From Prosopocoilus inquinatus (taxonomy: Eukaryota > Arthropoda > Insecta > Coleoptera > Lucanidae): DNA of 64,000 nt. Below, in pieces: positions 52,566 through 63,347 of this stretch. Each line of letters starts with the position of its first letter. Positions within the stretch are counted from its first letter, which is position 1. Position numbers and translations under genes: made by a program. A model generated the notes under the pieces. It saw only the letters and a program-made list of their open reading frames with translations. It made no database searches and was not told the origin of the DNA. The DNA lies in the NCBI GenBank assembly GCA_036172665.1, contig CM069880.1, positions 5,706,501-5,770,500 of the forward strand. Direction: 5' to 3'.

Positions 52566-52910
52566 ATTAAAAATTTTGTTGCAAATCGTTTTGATTGCAG
52601 TGAAAACGTCGAGCAGCCTCTGTACAGCTGTGTCAGCCCTGTTTGGGTCTTCATCAGCAGAAACGTAGCTCGACATTCCCACTGCAAACCAAAAACGACT
52701 TGTCCAATTTATTTGCAATTGCGATGTAATAGTAATGAACAGATAAAACAGCGACATCCTACGATCGCTTTTTGACCTGACATTGCAGTAGGATTGACAA
52801 ATTGAAGCGGATTTGTCCAATTTATTCGCAATTCCGATGTAATAGTGATGAACAGATAAAACAGCGACATTCTACGATCGCTTTTTGACCTACTGCAATG
52901 TCAGGTACTG
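52565..52910 (-). repeat. Hammerhead-bearing repeat, copy R4 (internally duplicated)
   Basis: R4 is a minus-oriented unit with its ribozyme at 52609-52673. The block around ATAACAGCGACAT and GATCGCTTTTTGACC is repeated twice (about 52735-52790 and 52850-52905), reversed relative to a simple tandem. R4 is fused to the end of LTR-like copy 2 with no gap. Confidence 0.75.
52609..52673 (-). ncRNA. Hammerhead ribozyme, core mutated (GAAA to GACA)
   Basis: On the minus strand CTGATGA, stem I and stem III (ACAG/CTGT, GTA triplet) are intact. Stem II is slightly weaker (AGACCC/GGGCT). GAAA reads GACA, replacing a conserved core A, so this copy is probably inactive. Confidence 0.65.
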
Positions 52911-52934
52911 GCCGGTAGTTTTGTTTCTTGGAAA

Positions 52935-53830
52935 CTCAAGGTTTTGGTCTCTTGAAGGATGGAACCCTCCAACTCTTGTTGTAGATGACCAAAAGACTTA
53001 TCTACTTTACTCGCGTGAGAACCCCGGTATTTACGATAGCCCAATCAGCACTCCAGGTTTGCACCTCTTGTGAGAGTTTGACTTTCGTTTTACGCACAAT
53101 TGTCTAATGATGCTCAGTGTTTGCACCTGTTGCACCAATTAAACACCTGCCCGCAATGAGTTCCGGATTCCGTTTTAAAATTGCTTGTTTAAATAACTCG
53201 TTTAAATGCTGAAGGAAAAAAATTATATTTCAAAAATAATAATGTGTTGTGGCTTGCATCCAGCCACCCGATTGTTATCACTGTTAAGTTTTTTTGATTT
53301 AACTTTGTTTTATCCAGTTTAGATGTTGATGTTGATGATGATGATGATGACATTGTTATTGTCCTGGTCTCAATTCCAGATGACGTTGTCTCCAATAAAA
53401 TCCACTTTCAACTTTAAACATTTATTGTAACAAATTAATACTTTATACTAACATTTCAGTGTTTTGATCCTGTTCCTTCTGTCCTTCCGACTCGGATTCT
53501 ATCAGAATCTAACTTCTAAACTTAAACACAATCAAAATATTTCAACTAAAACTGATTTTTCGCCGCAGGTGACTTTGTTCCGTCTAAACATCGAACCGGT
53601 AAAAGGTTGCCTGGGCAACTCGTGCACGTAAGTTAATTTGGATCTCGGTCTCCTTTTAACCTACAAAATCAAAATATTGTCCGTGTCCAAAATTGTCAAA
53701 TAAAATTTGATTCACTATTGTTCTTTTTGTTTGTTTAAAGCGTATTCTAATTGTCTGTCCTTTTAGGCACCAATTGTTTTCACTTCCGGAACCAAATTGC
53801 CTGCACTTAATCAAGTTCAGTGACTAAGTC
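52935..53830 (-). repeat. Gypsy terminal region (LTR or 3' UTR), matches 16219-17410
   Basis: The segment lies just downstream (minus sense) of the gypsy integrase at 54060-54950. It matches 16219-17410 in inverted orientation. A (GAT)n-type microsatellite (about 53321-53350) is included. LTR borders were not resolved. Confidence 0.6.
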
Positions 53831-54059
53831 TATTTTTGAGAGTTTCTGATAACCAAAGTTCAGGAATTGCACTTCACTAAACCGTTCACTACCATTCTGT
53901 TCGATAAATAGTCCCAAGTATTTTAAATCGAACGTTCATTAAATAAATTAAACATGACATTGTTTTTTCTTTAATTAAACTCAAATTTCATTCCAGGTTT
54001 CTATTGAACTAAATATCACAGCATTACCTCAGAATAAAAATTAAACCTTTTAAAATCGT

Positions 54060-55480
54060 CCCTTTTAAAGTTGTATTTTTATTCTCTGTGATCCCTCCTT
54101 TTCAATTTAATGGTCAATTCCTGCTGGTACAAAAGGTTTATGTGATGTCTGCCCTTTGTCGGTCTCTCATCTAAAGTTTTCAACTCAAAAGTTATCCCTC
54201 CAAATATTCTCGTTAGCTTGAAAGGTCCTGTGTAAGGTAATAATAACTTAGCACAATTTTCTTCACTTCTTCTTCCTAGACGATAACTTCTTACTTATAC
54301 TAAGTTTCCTAATTGAAATTCTTTTCTTTATTTTTCTTTTTTCCTTTCGTACGTATCTTTCATTTCTTTGTCGTAATCTTCTGCGGCTCTTTTCCATGAG
54401 CTGCTATAGGTCTAGTTCTACACCTTCGTTCGTCCAAGGTCTCTCTGGTCTGATGCCTTTGTCTAATGTTAGCGGAGAAAATCTTGTTGCTTAGAGTGAA
54501 GTTGATCAAATCTTCCACTTTCGTCGGATATTTAGTTCAATCAGTGTTTTGTTGAAAGTCAACATTCTAAGGTATTTAGTCACTTGTTGAATCTCTCACA
54601 AGGATTTGCCAGTGGGTGTCTAATGCTACAAAAGGTTACATCGATCCCTTGTTGTAAAGTATTAATGAATCTTTAGTTTTTGAAATAACTTGCATTGTCA
54701 GCTAAGATTCTTTTCGGTTTTCCAACCTCAGTTACATAACGAGCAATCATGTCTAAAGTTATCTCAGTATTGTACACTCTGGTTGGGAATAATTTTACGT
54801 ATTTTGAAAATACGTCGACCATTACAAGAATGTTTTGTAACCAAATCCACCTGTTACTAAATTTCCAAGAAAATCTATGGCTATTAGATGTAATGGATTT
54901 TCTACAATTATACTTTTTTTCAGAAAAATTTTCATTATGCTTTGACAGCAAACATGGCCGCCTTGCATGGGGGACTTATTAGGAGCAAATCCCGCTTCAA
55001 TTTGTTTATCCTACTGCAATGTCAGGTCAAAAAGCGATCGTAAGATGTCGCTATTTTATCTGTTTATACTTTTTTTGTTATTTTCCAAAGTATATTTTTT
55101 ATATTTTCCAAGTTGACATAGATTGGAGTGTTGATGTAATCCTTAACCGGTATGAAATCTTTAGGTGTACTGAACATTTCTCTGAACATCATCCAAGTCT
55201 TCCTGATCTCAATGTGTCCAAACTTATTGTGCAGATCCTCCACAATCCTTGTAGCTTGTTCAGGATCTAAAACTATTAATTCCTGTTCTCATAGGAGAAC
55301 AGGAATTTTAGGAATCTTCTTTATCAAACCATCTTCCAAAATGAATCCTTTGTATTCCTGCTGATGAAGTAATTTCTCCTTGATTTCGTTAAGCATTTTC
55401 CAATTTTTAGAAACTAATATTCTTTCGAAATTTTCAGACATATACCTACCGGACTTTCGGTTTTGTCGCAAGTAATATCA
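54060..55480 (-). pseudogene. Gypsy integrase remnant (zinc domain, core, C-terminus)
   Basis: On the minus strand, 55471-55289 reads NEIKEKLLHQQEYKGFILED, then LDPEQATRIVEDLHNKFGHI near 55250, the zinc-binding end. After the ribozyme-repeat insertion (54925-55075) the core reads PLHLIAIDFLGNLVTGGFGY with the first catalytic Asp. LVMVDVFSKYVKLFPTRVYN and KPKRILADNASYF with the second Asp follow. Further on, KGIRPERPWTNEGVELD and KRISIRKL mark the C-terminus near 54430-54290. Stops and shifts are frequent. RT and upstream parts are missing. Confidence 0.75.
54925..55075 (+). repeat. Hammerhead-repeat partial copy R5 (no ribozyme)
   Basis: R5 contains the CAAACATGGCCGCCTTGCAT, ATGTCAGGTCAAAAAGCGAT and GATGTCGCTATTTTATCTG blocks of the 309-bp unit but stops before the ribozyme. 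It interrupts the gypsy integrase remnant. Confidence 0.75.
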
Positions 55481-56107
55481 ACTTTGTTATTTTAAATGGA
55501 ACACCCTACATATTTTTACAAATTTGGAATTTTTGTTTTCAGTCTTGAAAGCCACGAGTCATGTATTTTAGTTCTAGTGCGATCAAGTAATTTGAAAAAA
55601 ATACTTCTTTGGATAGTATTTGATTTTAGTTTTTATTGGGAATGTTTTCTTCAGTATCTTGATACAAAATACTTCATACTTTCTTTGAAAATCATTTAAA
55701 AGACCGCGACCGTAGATCCTAAATAAAACAAGCTGTGCCTTAAATGATTTAAATTATTATCAAAGTACATACATTATTTTTTTTTTAATTAGAAATCTAA
55801 TTTGAATAAATTCTTTTTACACAAATATCAAATAATAATAATAATATGTACCTTTTTATGTGAACTCTAAGGGCAATTTAAACATTTAAAAATATTTTGA
55901 ACAGCTGTTTTTTTTAAACATGTTTAATTTAGCGTTAATTTTAAACATGTTTTAAACAAAAAAAAATTAAAACAAAAAAGCAAAAGTTTTGTTCTTTTTA
56001 AAAAAGAACAAAACTTTAGTTTTTTTTCCAACCCTGCTTTTTTTGTATAAGAAATATTGCTTGTACCTAATTAAGATTAGTAAGAGGCGGTCGATGATGA
56101 TCCGTCT
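55481..56107. other. No recognisable gene; AT-rich
   Basis: There is a TTTAAATGGAACACCCTACA string at about 55492, related to ends of foldback elements in the window, and poly-A/T runs. No domain was seen. Confidence 0.4.
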
Positions 56108-57400
56108 TCAATAGGCAGGGTGTATATCATTCATTTTAGTTCTTGTATTTAAAAGAAAAGTCATTTGCCTGCGAAAACAGGATTCAACTTGGTTGAATTC
56201 TGGGCTTCCGGTTGGAACCGCGTATCTTGGATTTTTTTCTACTGGCGACGTTTCGTTCCCCATTGCAGAAGAACTTACAGCTGCTTCATGTAAGTCGTTG
56301 AGACTGAGTTTGTGTGTCCGTTGTCGTGGTCGATGGGTCAGTGGGGTGGAACGGTGGGCGGGGTTTGGTCTGTTGGTGCATGACGGATCGTTAATGAGAT
56401 GTTTCCATGTATTGTGAAGGTAGAAGCCATTATTACGGTTCAGTTTATTGAGGTGTTTGAACATTTCTACGGATTCACGGATTTTACGGTGAAAGAAATG
56501 AGATGAGTGGGCTAAGAGTTTTATGTCGGAAAATTGGATTTGGTGACCGGTTTCTAGTTTGTGTTCAGCTAGGGCGGACCCAGTCATTTGTAATAGTCTG
56601 GAACAGCGTTCATGTTCAGAAACGCGAGTGCTGACTGATCGTTTCGTTTCACCGGTGCATACACGTCCACAGAAACACGGAATTCGATGCACTCCTTCGG
56701 ATTGTAAAGGAATATGGTCTATGGGTAGGTAGACTGAAAGATTTGTCACAGGTAAGTAAATAGATTTTATATTTTGTCGTTTGAGGATTTTACCTATTCG
56801 GTCCGTTATGGTGTGGATATAAGGTAGGTAAGCCTTAGCGACTGGCGGAATATCAGTTTTAGGCCACGGTGGAATTGGTGTGAGATGACGAGCAATGTAT
56901 CTTTGGATGTCGTGTTTGTTATAATTGCTGTTGAGTAAGACTTTTGTTACATGGTTTAGTTCAGTCTGGAGTGATGAGAGTTCTGATAGGCCGAAGGCAC
57001 GACTAACTAGTGAATTAATGCTTTTGCGAAGGATGATGGTGGGACAGAGCGTTCAAATAGCGGTCAGTGTGAGTCGGTTTACGATAAACAGAGTATCCTA
57101 ATCTACCGTTCGGGAGACGACTTACTAGGATATCAAGGAAAGGTAAATGACCTTCACTTTCATATTCCAAAGTGAAACGGATGAATACCTTGGGAATTAA
57201 GGTATTCAAAAAAGTTGTCCAGGGATTCCATACCATGTGGCTAAATTGCGAAGACATCATCTACATACCTGAACCAACACTTGGGTTTAAGGGGGGAAAG
57301 AAGTAAGTACTTGTTGTTCGAATGCTTCCGTAAAGATGTTTCCTACTATTGGAGAGAGAGAGGAACCCATGGCCATGCCTGACACTTGTTCGTAATATTA
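56108..57400 (-). pseudogene. Penelope-like element, second subfamily, degenerate (copy E)
   Basis: On the minus strand, 57395-57015 reads VSGMAMGSSLSPIVGNIF (RT motif B), then a YVDD-type region after a frameshift (near 57270), and [32 protein letters not shown]. Following a break near 57010, a continuous frame runs to 56108: TDIPPVAKAYLPYIHTITDR, GVHRIPCFCGRVCTGETKRS (GIY-YIG domain with VCTGET where YIGxT is usual) and GHQIQFSDIKLLAHSSHFFH. It differs clearly from copies A-D, so it is a separate subfamily. It is 5'-truncated at about 57400. Confidence 0.85.
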
Positions 57401-57990
57401 ACACGAAACAAGAAATAAGTTGAGGTTAAACAATATTCTACACGTTGATGTCGGGTACGAACTACATCGAAAACTGCCATTAGTGTGAAAGAGTTTTACA
57501 AGAAAAAAAATCGAGAAAAAAACAACATTATTGGTAAATATATTTTTCGAGAAAAATTCAACAAATAACAGTAACCTGTTTAAATAACAGTTAAATGACA
57601 GAGAGGAAGTTATTGACAAAGTCGTCAATTCAAAACTAAATAACAGGAGTTTAAAACAACAAACATTAAACACTTTCATTACTACGCAGCATTTAGAAGT
57701 GAAATAATTAAATTTAAATAACTAACCTTATATTTATTAAAATTTTACATATTTCTACAAATCGTCTTTTGAAAATACTAAATTAGCGAAAATGTCAATT
57801 TCGCGGCACAGAATATTAACTTTACTAAAAACAAAATTGTGTTGAATGAATATACTGTTAATAATTGATTTCTAATGTGCAAGTTTAAGAATTGGGCCCA
57901 CTTAGTACGGACGCTTTTCACGCCGAATGTACTGTTCACTCCTTCCACCTTTGCGCGGCTGCGATGCTTCTAATTGTCATTGAATGGAAA
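57401..57990. other. No recognisable gene
   Basis: The minus ORF 57679-57398 is low-complexity and shows no motif. Confidence 0.4.
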
Positions 57991-58542
57991 GGGAAGCATT
58001 GTTGCCAACTCGGTGATCTTTTCACCAGATCTGGTGATTTTTTCCAAGTGGTTGCGACTTTCTGACATAATTTGCGACGTGTCTCAAAACCGGTGAATTT
58101 TAAAGTGTTGTGCGACTTTTACGAAAAATTCAAATTGACATAAATAAGTAAAAAAGAAAAAAGTTGAAGTACATATGCAATAGTAAGGTTGGTAGTCAAC
58201 ATGGCAAAACTTCCCTCTCTTTTTCACCGTATAAATGTATTAAAATAAAATATTAGTGTGAGTTGGCAATTAACAAACATAATACAAAAAGTAAGCTGAT
58301 TCATTAAAAGCATTTTTAAATGTTTGTTCGTTTAAAAGAACATTGTTAAACAGCTCGACGGACAAATTTTATTTAACTTTTTTAACTCACAAATTGTTTA
58401 ATTTAGATTACAAATGCATGTCTTGTATTCAGTATAAAAGTTTGGGGATTTTTCATATAAACGCTGTCTCAATTTGGTGATTTCTGGTGATTTTTAATAT
58501 GCGAATTTGAGATTTTCCATTTTATTCTGTTGGCAACACTGA
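57991..58542. mobile_element. hAT-like MITE (TTGTTGCCAAC ends)
   Basis: The left end CATTGTTGCCAAC (about 57991) and right end GTTGGCAACACTG (about 58530-58542) are inverted repeats of the CAGTGTTGCCAAC type seen in hAT MITEs. Extended arms share GGTGATTTTT-type sequence. No transposase is present. An 8-bp target duplication was not clear. Confidence 0.55.
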
Positions 58543-59035
58543 AGGTGTGCGAGTTAGTTCAGGTTTTTCCTTCGACGACTAAACAATTTAAATATATTTA
58601 ATCATCAAAACATCACACATCCTAGAAAGCTAATAGAAGAAAGTTTCTCTTTGAAAATATAAAAATGCATGTAATAGTCGCTGCAAATCACCACATACAT
58701 TAAATATTTAATTGCAAACAATAAAAACGCCTACAAGTCGACAGTATTGTGCTCGATGCAGCCAGATGAAATAATTTCCTTCCAAATACTGCGGGCGGAG
58801 GTAGTACAGTCCGAATATTAAATTTTTGTACTGACCACGGAACAAGTGGCCCGATTTCTTTTCCTTGCTAATGTAATATTTGTATTGATCTGCATAACTT
58901 TTATTTATTTTAAATCTTTGACTAGTTTCTCCTATAAAAAGCCGAATTAGATTTTGAGCGTTTCGATTTCATAAACTACCTAATGTTGTTTTAATTGATT
59001 TTTAAACGTGGGAAAATATGTATGATTCAAATTGT
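58543..59035. other. No recognisable gene
   Basis: The stretch is AT-rich. Nothing was recognised. Confidence 0.4.
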
Positions 59036-60384
59036 TATAAGTTTTCCTGTAAAAATTAGGATAAGGGAAAATTGGGATTTGAAAGTTAATTTTCGGTCGA
59101 ATTAATTCTTTATTTAGCGTTTTTAGAGTTACACAATCTTGCACAATATTTAGACATCAGCGTCTTCGTTCTCACGGAGACCGTACAGAACTTGACCCCC
59201 GGTATTTAAACCCATTGGTTGTTGTTGACGTAAGATTCTGTCGCGGTTGGTTTTTGAATTTCACCTCTTCTTTTCTCTTACCCCGTCTCTTTTTCACCCG
59301 CCAGTTCGGAGCGATTTGAGAACTCATTTTCCGCTGTATCTCTCGACGTAACAGCACGTTTTGCTTTTGTGAATTTAAGTGTGTGTTTTCACCCAAAATT
59401 TGTGTTGGGGTATTCAACTGCAGCTTTATTGCTGGATTAATCCGCTGTGTCGAAGTCCATTAATGTGTTCGCATTGTCTACGCCTGTTCCCCCAAGTTGC
59501 TCTGTGAACAGGTAAGTCCACTCGTTGATGTTTTGATTCGCTTCGAACGTTTCTATCGTGTGCTTTTCTTCCTTACAGGCTTTACCCTTTACCGTGACGT
59601 TTATCTTCACGTGTACCTTTATCTTTACGTGTACGTTTACATTTACGTATCAATTCACGTAACTTCTGTGGATCTTTGTTCCGGCTGTTATCGCCGCATT
59701 TTCGGGGACACCTTTTTCGGCGCATTTTTACGCCGACCCGATTTCCTCGGGGCTTGGATACGCCCCGACTGACGACGTGCCCCAGGTCTCTTCCCCTCTC
59801 CGGCGGGAAGCACGATGCATGACCCACTGGTGGAGGACATCTTCAGCTAACCAGGTTGAACAAAGTTATTATTTTTTTTTTTCCTCTTTTTCCGTGAAAA
59901 GCGTGTTTACACGCGTTGCACTTTAATTTAATTTGGTTGCCTTACGAGTACGTCTTTGCGCGGCACTACGTTTTTGTTCACAACGAAATTGTAGACAGTT
60001 GCTTGGACTGTGTGCGGCGTGATTTTGTTCCGGTCCGCAAATTTGAGTCTATTTAATGTATCCGCCGCTTACTGCATAAGTTAACTTACATTTAAATTAT
60101 TTTTGCGCACGTAGTTGCTGAATTGTCATTAATGTATTGATTGTGTGTTCTATTTCTGTTGTTTTTTTTTTTTGTAAATAAACTAAAGTGTTGTAAATAT
60201 TTTGGATGAGTCGCGTTTTCTTGATTTTCCCGCGGTCCCCCATAGCCAAAAAAATTAGGTGGCGCCTTTCCTTTTTTTTATCTTGTTTGAGAAGACTTTG
60301 TATAAACCCACTGGGGCTGGCCGGCGACGCCGAAACGTCTGTCACGGCGATCACTTGCAGATACCTAAGCAGGTAGGTAGCAAC
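59036..60384 (+). repeat. LTR-like repeat, copy 3 (contains intron-like segment)
   Basis: Copy 3 starts later than copies 1 and 2, at TTATAAGTTTTCCTG, so it is 5'-truncated. It has TATTTAAA at 59203-59210, TGACGTAA at 59226-59233, the intron-like segment 59512-59578 and AATAAA at 60177-60182. CATAGCC followed by an A-run and TTAGGTGGCGCC lies near 60240-60265. A GACGCCGAAACGTCTGTCAC tail then runs into ribozyme repeat R6 at about 60385. Confidence 0.65.
59512..59578 (+). other. Intron-like segment in LTR-like copy 3
   Basis: The donor GTAAGT follows GTGAACAG, and the acceptor is TTTTCTTCCTTACAG. The length is 67 bp, as in copy 1. Confidence 0.7.
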
Positions 60385-60708
60385 GTACATTCCCACTGCA
60401 AACCAAAAGCGACTTGTCCAATTTATTCGCAGTTGCGATGTAATAGTGATGAACAGATAAAACAGCGACATCCTACGATCGCTTTTTGACCTGACATTGC
60501 AGTAGGATAGACAAATTGAAGCGGATTTGCTTCTAATAAGTCCCCATGCAAGGCGGCCATGCTTGCTGTCAAAGCATAATGAAGGTTTTAAAAAAATTTG
60601 TTGCAAATCGTTTTTGATTGCAGTGAAAACCTCGAGCAGCCTCTGTACAGCTGTTTGAGCCCTGTTTGGGGCTTCATCAGCAGAGACGTAACTCGATATT
60701 CCCACTGC
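60385..60708 (-). repeat. Hammerhead-bearing repeat, copy R6 (one full circular permutation)
   Basis: ATTCCCACTGC occurs at 60389-60399 and again at 60698-60708, a period of 309 bp. The copy therefore spans one complete unit from ribozyme edge to ribozyme edge, including the GACAGCAAGCATGGCCGCC segment. It is fused to LTR-like copy 3. Confidence 0.8.
60632..60697 (-). ncRNA. Hammerhead ribozyme, core mutated (GAAA to CAAA)
   Basis: On the minus strand CTGATGA, stem II AGCCC/GGGCT, palindromic stem III and the GTA triplet are intact. The conserved G of GAAA reads C, which should abolish cleavage. Confidence 0.7.
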
Positions 60709-60944
60709 ACTGTTTTATCTTTGCAAATATTATAGATGTTAATTCTGTAAAACATCTTATTAATATTACCAAAAAGAAACCTGTTTACGTAAATATTCAA
60801 TTAATGCTTGTGAACGTGATATTATGTTGATCTGATACTTTTTACCTGTTCTTAAATTCAATTAGCTTTTGAGCAAGTAATAATCTGTTGTCTCATACGT
60901 AAGAAATCAAAATCATTTACTGTTCACAAGTAGTAGTAATACTA
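60709..60944. other. No recognisable gene
   Basis: Nothing was recognised. Confidence 0.4.
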
Positions 60945-61345
60945 GAGGGATCCTAGGACAACTCGATGGCATTTCCATCCGCAGTGACCACCGTTGAAGG
61001 TCATCCCCATGTTTAGGGGTGGTTTTTAGTGCTGAAGAATTCAAGGCTGGTTTTTTGTGCAGACGAAGTTACCCCTTTGGTTCTTGTAGTTGAAGACTTG
61101 TCGACAATGACGTAACTTTTAGAGGTGGTCGGAGAAGAATTTTTTTTCTGGTTCTCGAAGAAGTCATATAGCTGAAGACTTTTCGACAATGACGTAATTT
61201 TACCAGAAGAGGTTGCTGAGTATTTTTTTTTTGCTGAGGTGAAAGGAACCGTCGACGATGGCCAGAGGTGGTGGCAGAAGAATTTTTTTCTGGTTCTCGC
61301 GAAGAAGCGCCGTCGTCAATGACCAAAGGAGGTTGTAAGAGATTT
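60945..61345 (-). repeat. Degenerate minisatellite (units of about 60-70 bp)
   Basis: Repeating elements GAAGAATTTTTTTTCTGGTT, GACAATGACGTAA and AGAGGTGGT recur several times with drift. The block also contains CATCCGCAGTGACC, which matches 49640-49700. It lies downstream of the capsid gene and its two small ORFs in the minus direction. Confidence 0.6.
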
Positions 61346-61687
61346 TTTTGCTGACGCTAGTTCTTGCGTTGACGTTTTTGTAAGAAGTGTGCGCAAAAGA
61401 GGGGTGGAAAATTTTTTCTCAGGTGAAGTGGTGTGCAGGCATCCCCTAGGCTACCCTTGGCCGAGGTAAAAAAACTGCTTACCTGTTTAAACGGGTGAAT
61501 TGAATTGCGGAGAGTAACAGAAATGAAATTCGCGCGCCCGCGGTAAACAGCGTAATCGAAAAGGATCAAGCAAGAGGTCAGGAGGATTGATAAAACGCTC
61601 GTTCAAAAATAACGTGTTTATTTATTAACTAATTGATAATAAAACATACTAATGAAGATACATAATTTCTGTTAAAAAAAATGTATT
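61346..61687. other. No recognisable gene
   Basis: The ORF 61569-61357 (-) overlaps the repeat and shows no motif. Confidence 0.35.
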
Positions 61688-61852
61688 TTATTCCTTAACG
61701 ACTTCGTTTGTTGTTTGCGTATTTAATTTGCTTAAATCGAATTCTACTTTTTTTAGCTTCGAACGCACGATCACTTGTCTTTTCGCTCTATCAAATTTGA
61801 TGATGTACAAATTAATTCGTGCTTTTAAAATACGCTTTTCTTGCGTCTTCAT
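61688..61852 (-). CDS. Small basic protein of 54 residues, unidentified
   Basis: An intact ATG-to-TAA frame on the minus strand (start 61852, stop 61688-61690) encodes a very basic protein, beginning MKTQEKRILKARINLYIIKF. It includes KRQVIVRSKLKKVEFDLSKL. It is the third frame downstream of the capsid gene on the same strand, after the 40-residue ORF. It lacks stop codons while neighbouring genes are broken, but it is short enough for chance. Its composition suggests nucleic-acid binding. That is inference. Confidence 0.4.
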   Translation of the reverse strand: MKTQEKRILKARINLYIIKFDRAKRQVIVRSKLKKVEFDLSKLNTQTTNEVVKE

Positions 61853-61978
61853 CTTTTGGGTTTATGCTGTGCTTTGATAGAAAGAAAACACATACATTAA
61901 ATTATAAATATTTATTTTAATAAAAAAAAGCATTATATGTAAAGTACTTAAAAAACTATTTATTAATATATTAAATTA

Positions 61979-62101
61979 CTAGTGTTCTTTTCCATGAAGA
62001 TCTTTCAACAATTGATCTGTAAGACACGGTACATATTTAAATCCCGGTATGTCGGTTTCCCCTTTGCATTTAGGGCGAATGTATTTCGTTGGAATGGGCA
62101 T
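61979..62101 (-). CDS. Small conserved protein of 40 residues downstream of capsid gene
   Basis: An ATG at 62101 begins 8 bases after the capsid gene stop (62110-62112, minus). It encodes a 40-residue protein beginning MPIPTKYIRPKCKGETDIPG and ending in TAG at 61979-61981. A diverged counterpart follows the second capsid fragment at 50590-50890 at nearly the same spacing, sharing the pattern DIP...PC-[LV]-TDQ. Conservation of both sequence and position in two copies argues for a real gene. The family is unknown to me. Confidence 0.55.
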   Translation of the reverse strand: MPIPTKYIRPKCKGETDIPGFKYVPCLTDQLLKDLHGKEH

Positions 62102-62906
62102 TTTTTTCTTTAGAACAATTTTACTACTTTCGTGAGCGGATTGTACTTAACTAACCTGTCGTGTAATATTAAACAATAGGCGCAGGTATTTGTGGGTACG
62201 TTTTTACTGGTTTCAAATTCTAATCGTATACCTACGGTTCCCGATTTCAATGTTTCGTTTTGTCGGCTACAATCAATCACGACTAACGGTGCTAAATCTT
62301 TAAATTTTGAAAAATTAAAACACGGTTCGCCTGCAGTTTTATAATAGTAGGACTGTTAAAATTGGGCGTACATTTCGTACAAAATGGCGAATTGATATTT
62401 TTCAAAATTTAAATTTAGATTATCGTATGATAGACGTCTGAATTTAAATACAATTTTATGTTTGTTAAGTTGCAATGATCAAAATAACTGGTGTTTCTTA
62501 AGATATCATTTTTTCTACTAGTTTGAAAACCTACGATAATGAAACGCGGCTTTTCTAATTGACTGCTCGCTTTAACGTTCCAGGTGTGTTGTGTCGTCTG
62601 TTGTAAGAGAGGTAGTTCGTCCAGTTCTCTTCCTTTGTCGATATATCTAAGTAATTCTAATTTTTCGGCGTCAGACACTTGAACATGAGAAATTTTCCAT
62701 AATATTTTTAAACGTTCTATTTTAGAACAGATAAAATAGCGACATCTTACTATCGCTTTTTGACCTGACATTGCAGTAGGGTAGACAAATTGAAGCGGGA
62801 TTTGCTCCTAATAAGTTCCCCATGCAAGGCGGCCATGCTTGCTGTCAAGGATAATGAAAATTTTAGAAAAATTTTGTGCAAATCGTTTTTGATTGCAGCG
62901 AGAACC

Positions 62907-62971
62907 TCGAGCAGCCTCTGGACAGCTGTTTCAGCCCTGCTTGGGGCTTCTTCAGCAGAGACGTAGCTCGA
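62907..62971 (-). ncRNA. Hammerhead ribozyme, intact core (R7)
   Basis: This is the exact inverted copy of the ribozyme at 63283-63347, with CTGAAGA, AGCCC/GGGCT, GAAA, ACAG/CTGT and a GTC cleavage triplet, and stem I CTCTG/CAGAG plus TCGAGC/GCTCGA. Confidence 0.8.
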
Positions 62972-63282
62972 CATTCCCGCTGCAAACAAAAACGACTTGC
63001 ACAATTTATTCGCATTTGCGATGTAAGAGTGATGAACAGATAAAATAGCGACATCTTACTATCGCTTTTTGACCTGACATTGCAGTAGGGTAGACAAATT
63101 GAAGCGGGATTTGCGCCTTGCATGGGGAACTTATTAGGAGCAAATCCCGCTTCAATTTGTCTACCCTACTGCAATGTCAGGTCAAAAAGCGATAGTAAGA
63201 TGTCGCTATTTTATCTGTTCATCACTCTTACATCGCAAATGCGAATAAATTGTGCAAGTCGTTTTTGTTTGCAGCGGGAATG

Positions 63283-63347
63283 TCGAGCTACGTCTCTGCT
63301 GAAGAAGCCCCAAGCAGGGCTGAAACAGCTGTCCAGAGGCTGCTCGA
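63283..63347 (+). ncRNA. Hammerhead ribozyme, intact core (R8)
   Basis: Stem I outer TCGAGC (63283-63288) pairs with GCTCGA (63342-63347). Inner CTCTG (63294-63298) pairs with CAGAG (63334-63338). The core CTGAAGA is at 63299-63305, stem II AGCCC (63306-63310) pairs with GGGCT (63317-63321), and GAAA is at 63322-63325. Stem III ACAGCTGT is at 63325-63332 and the GTC triplet ends at 63333. All conserved core bases are present. Confidence 0.82.
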
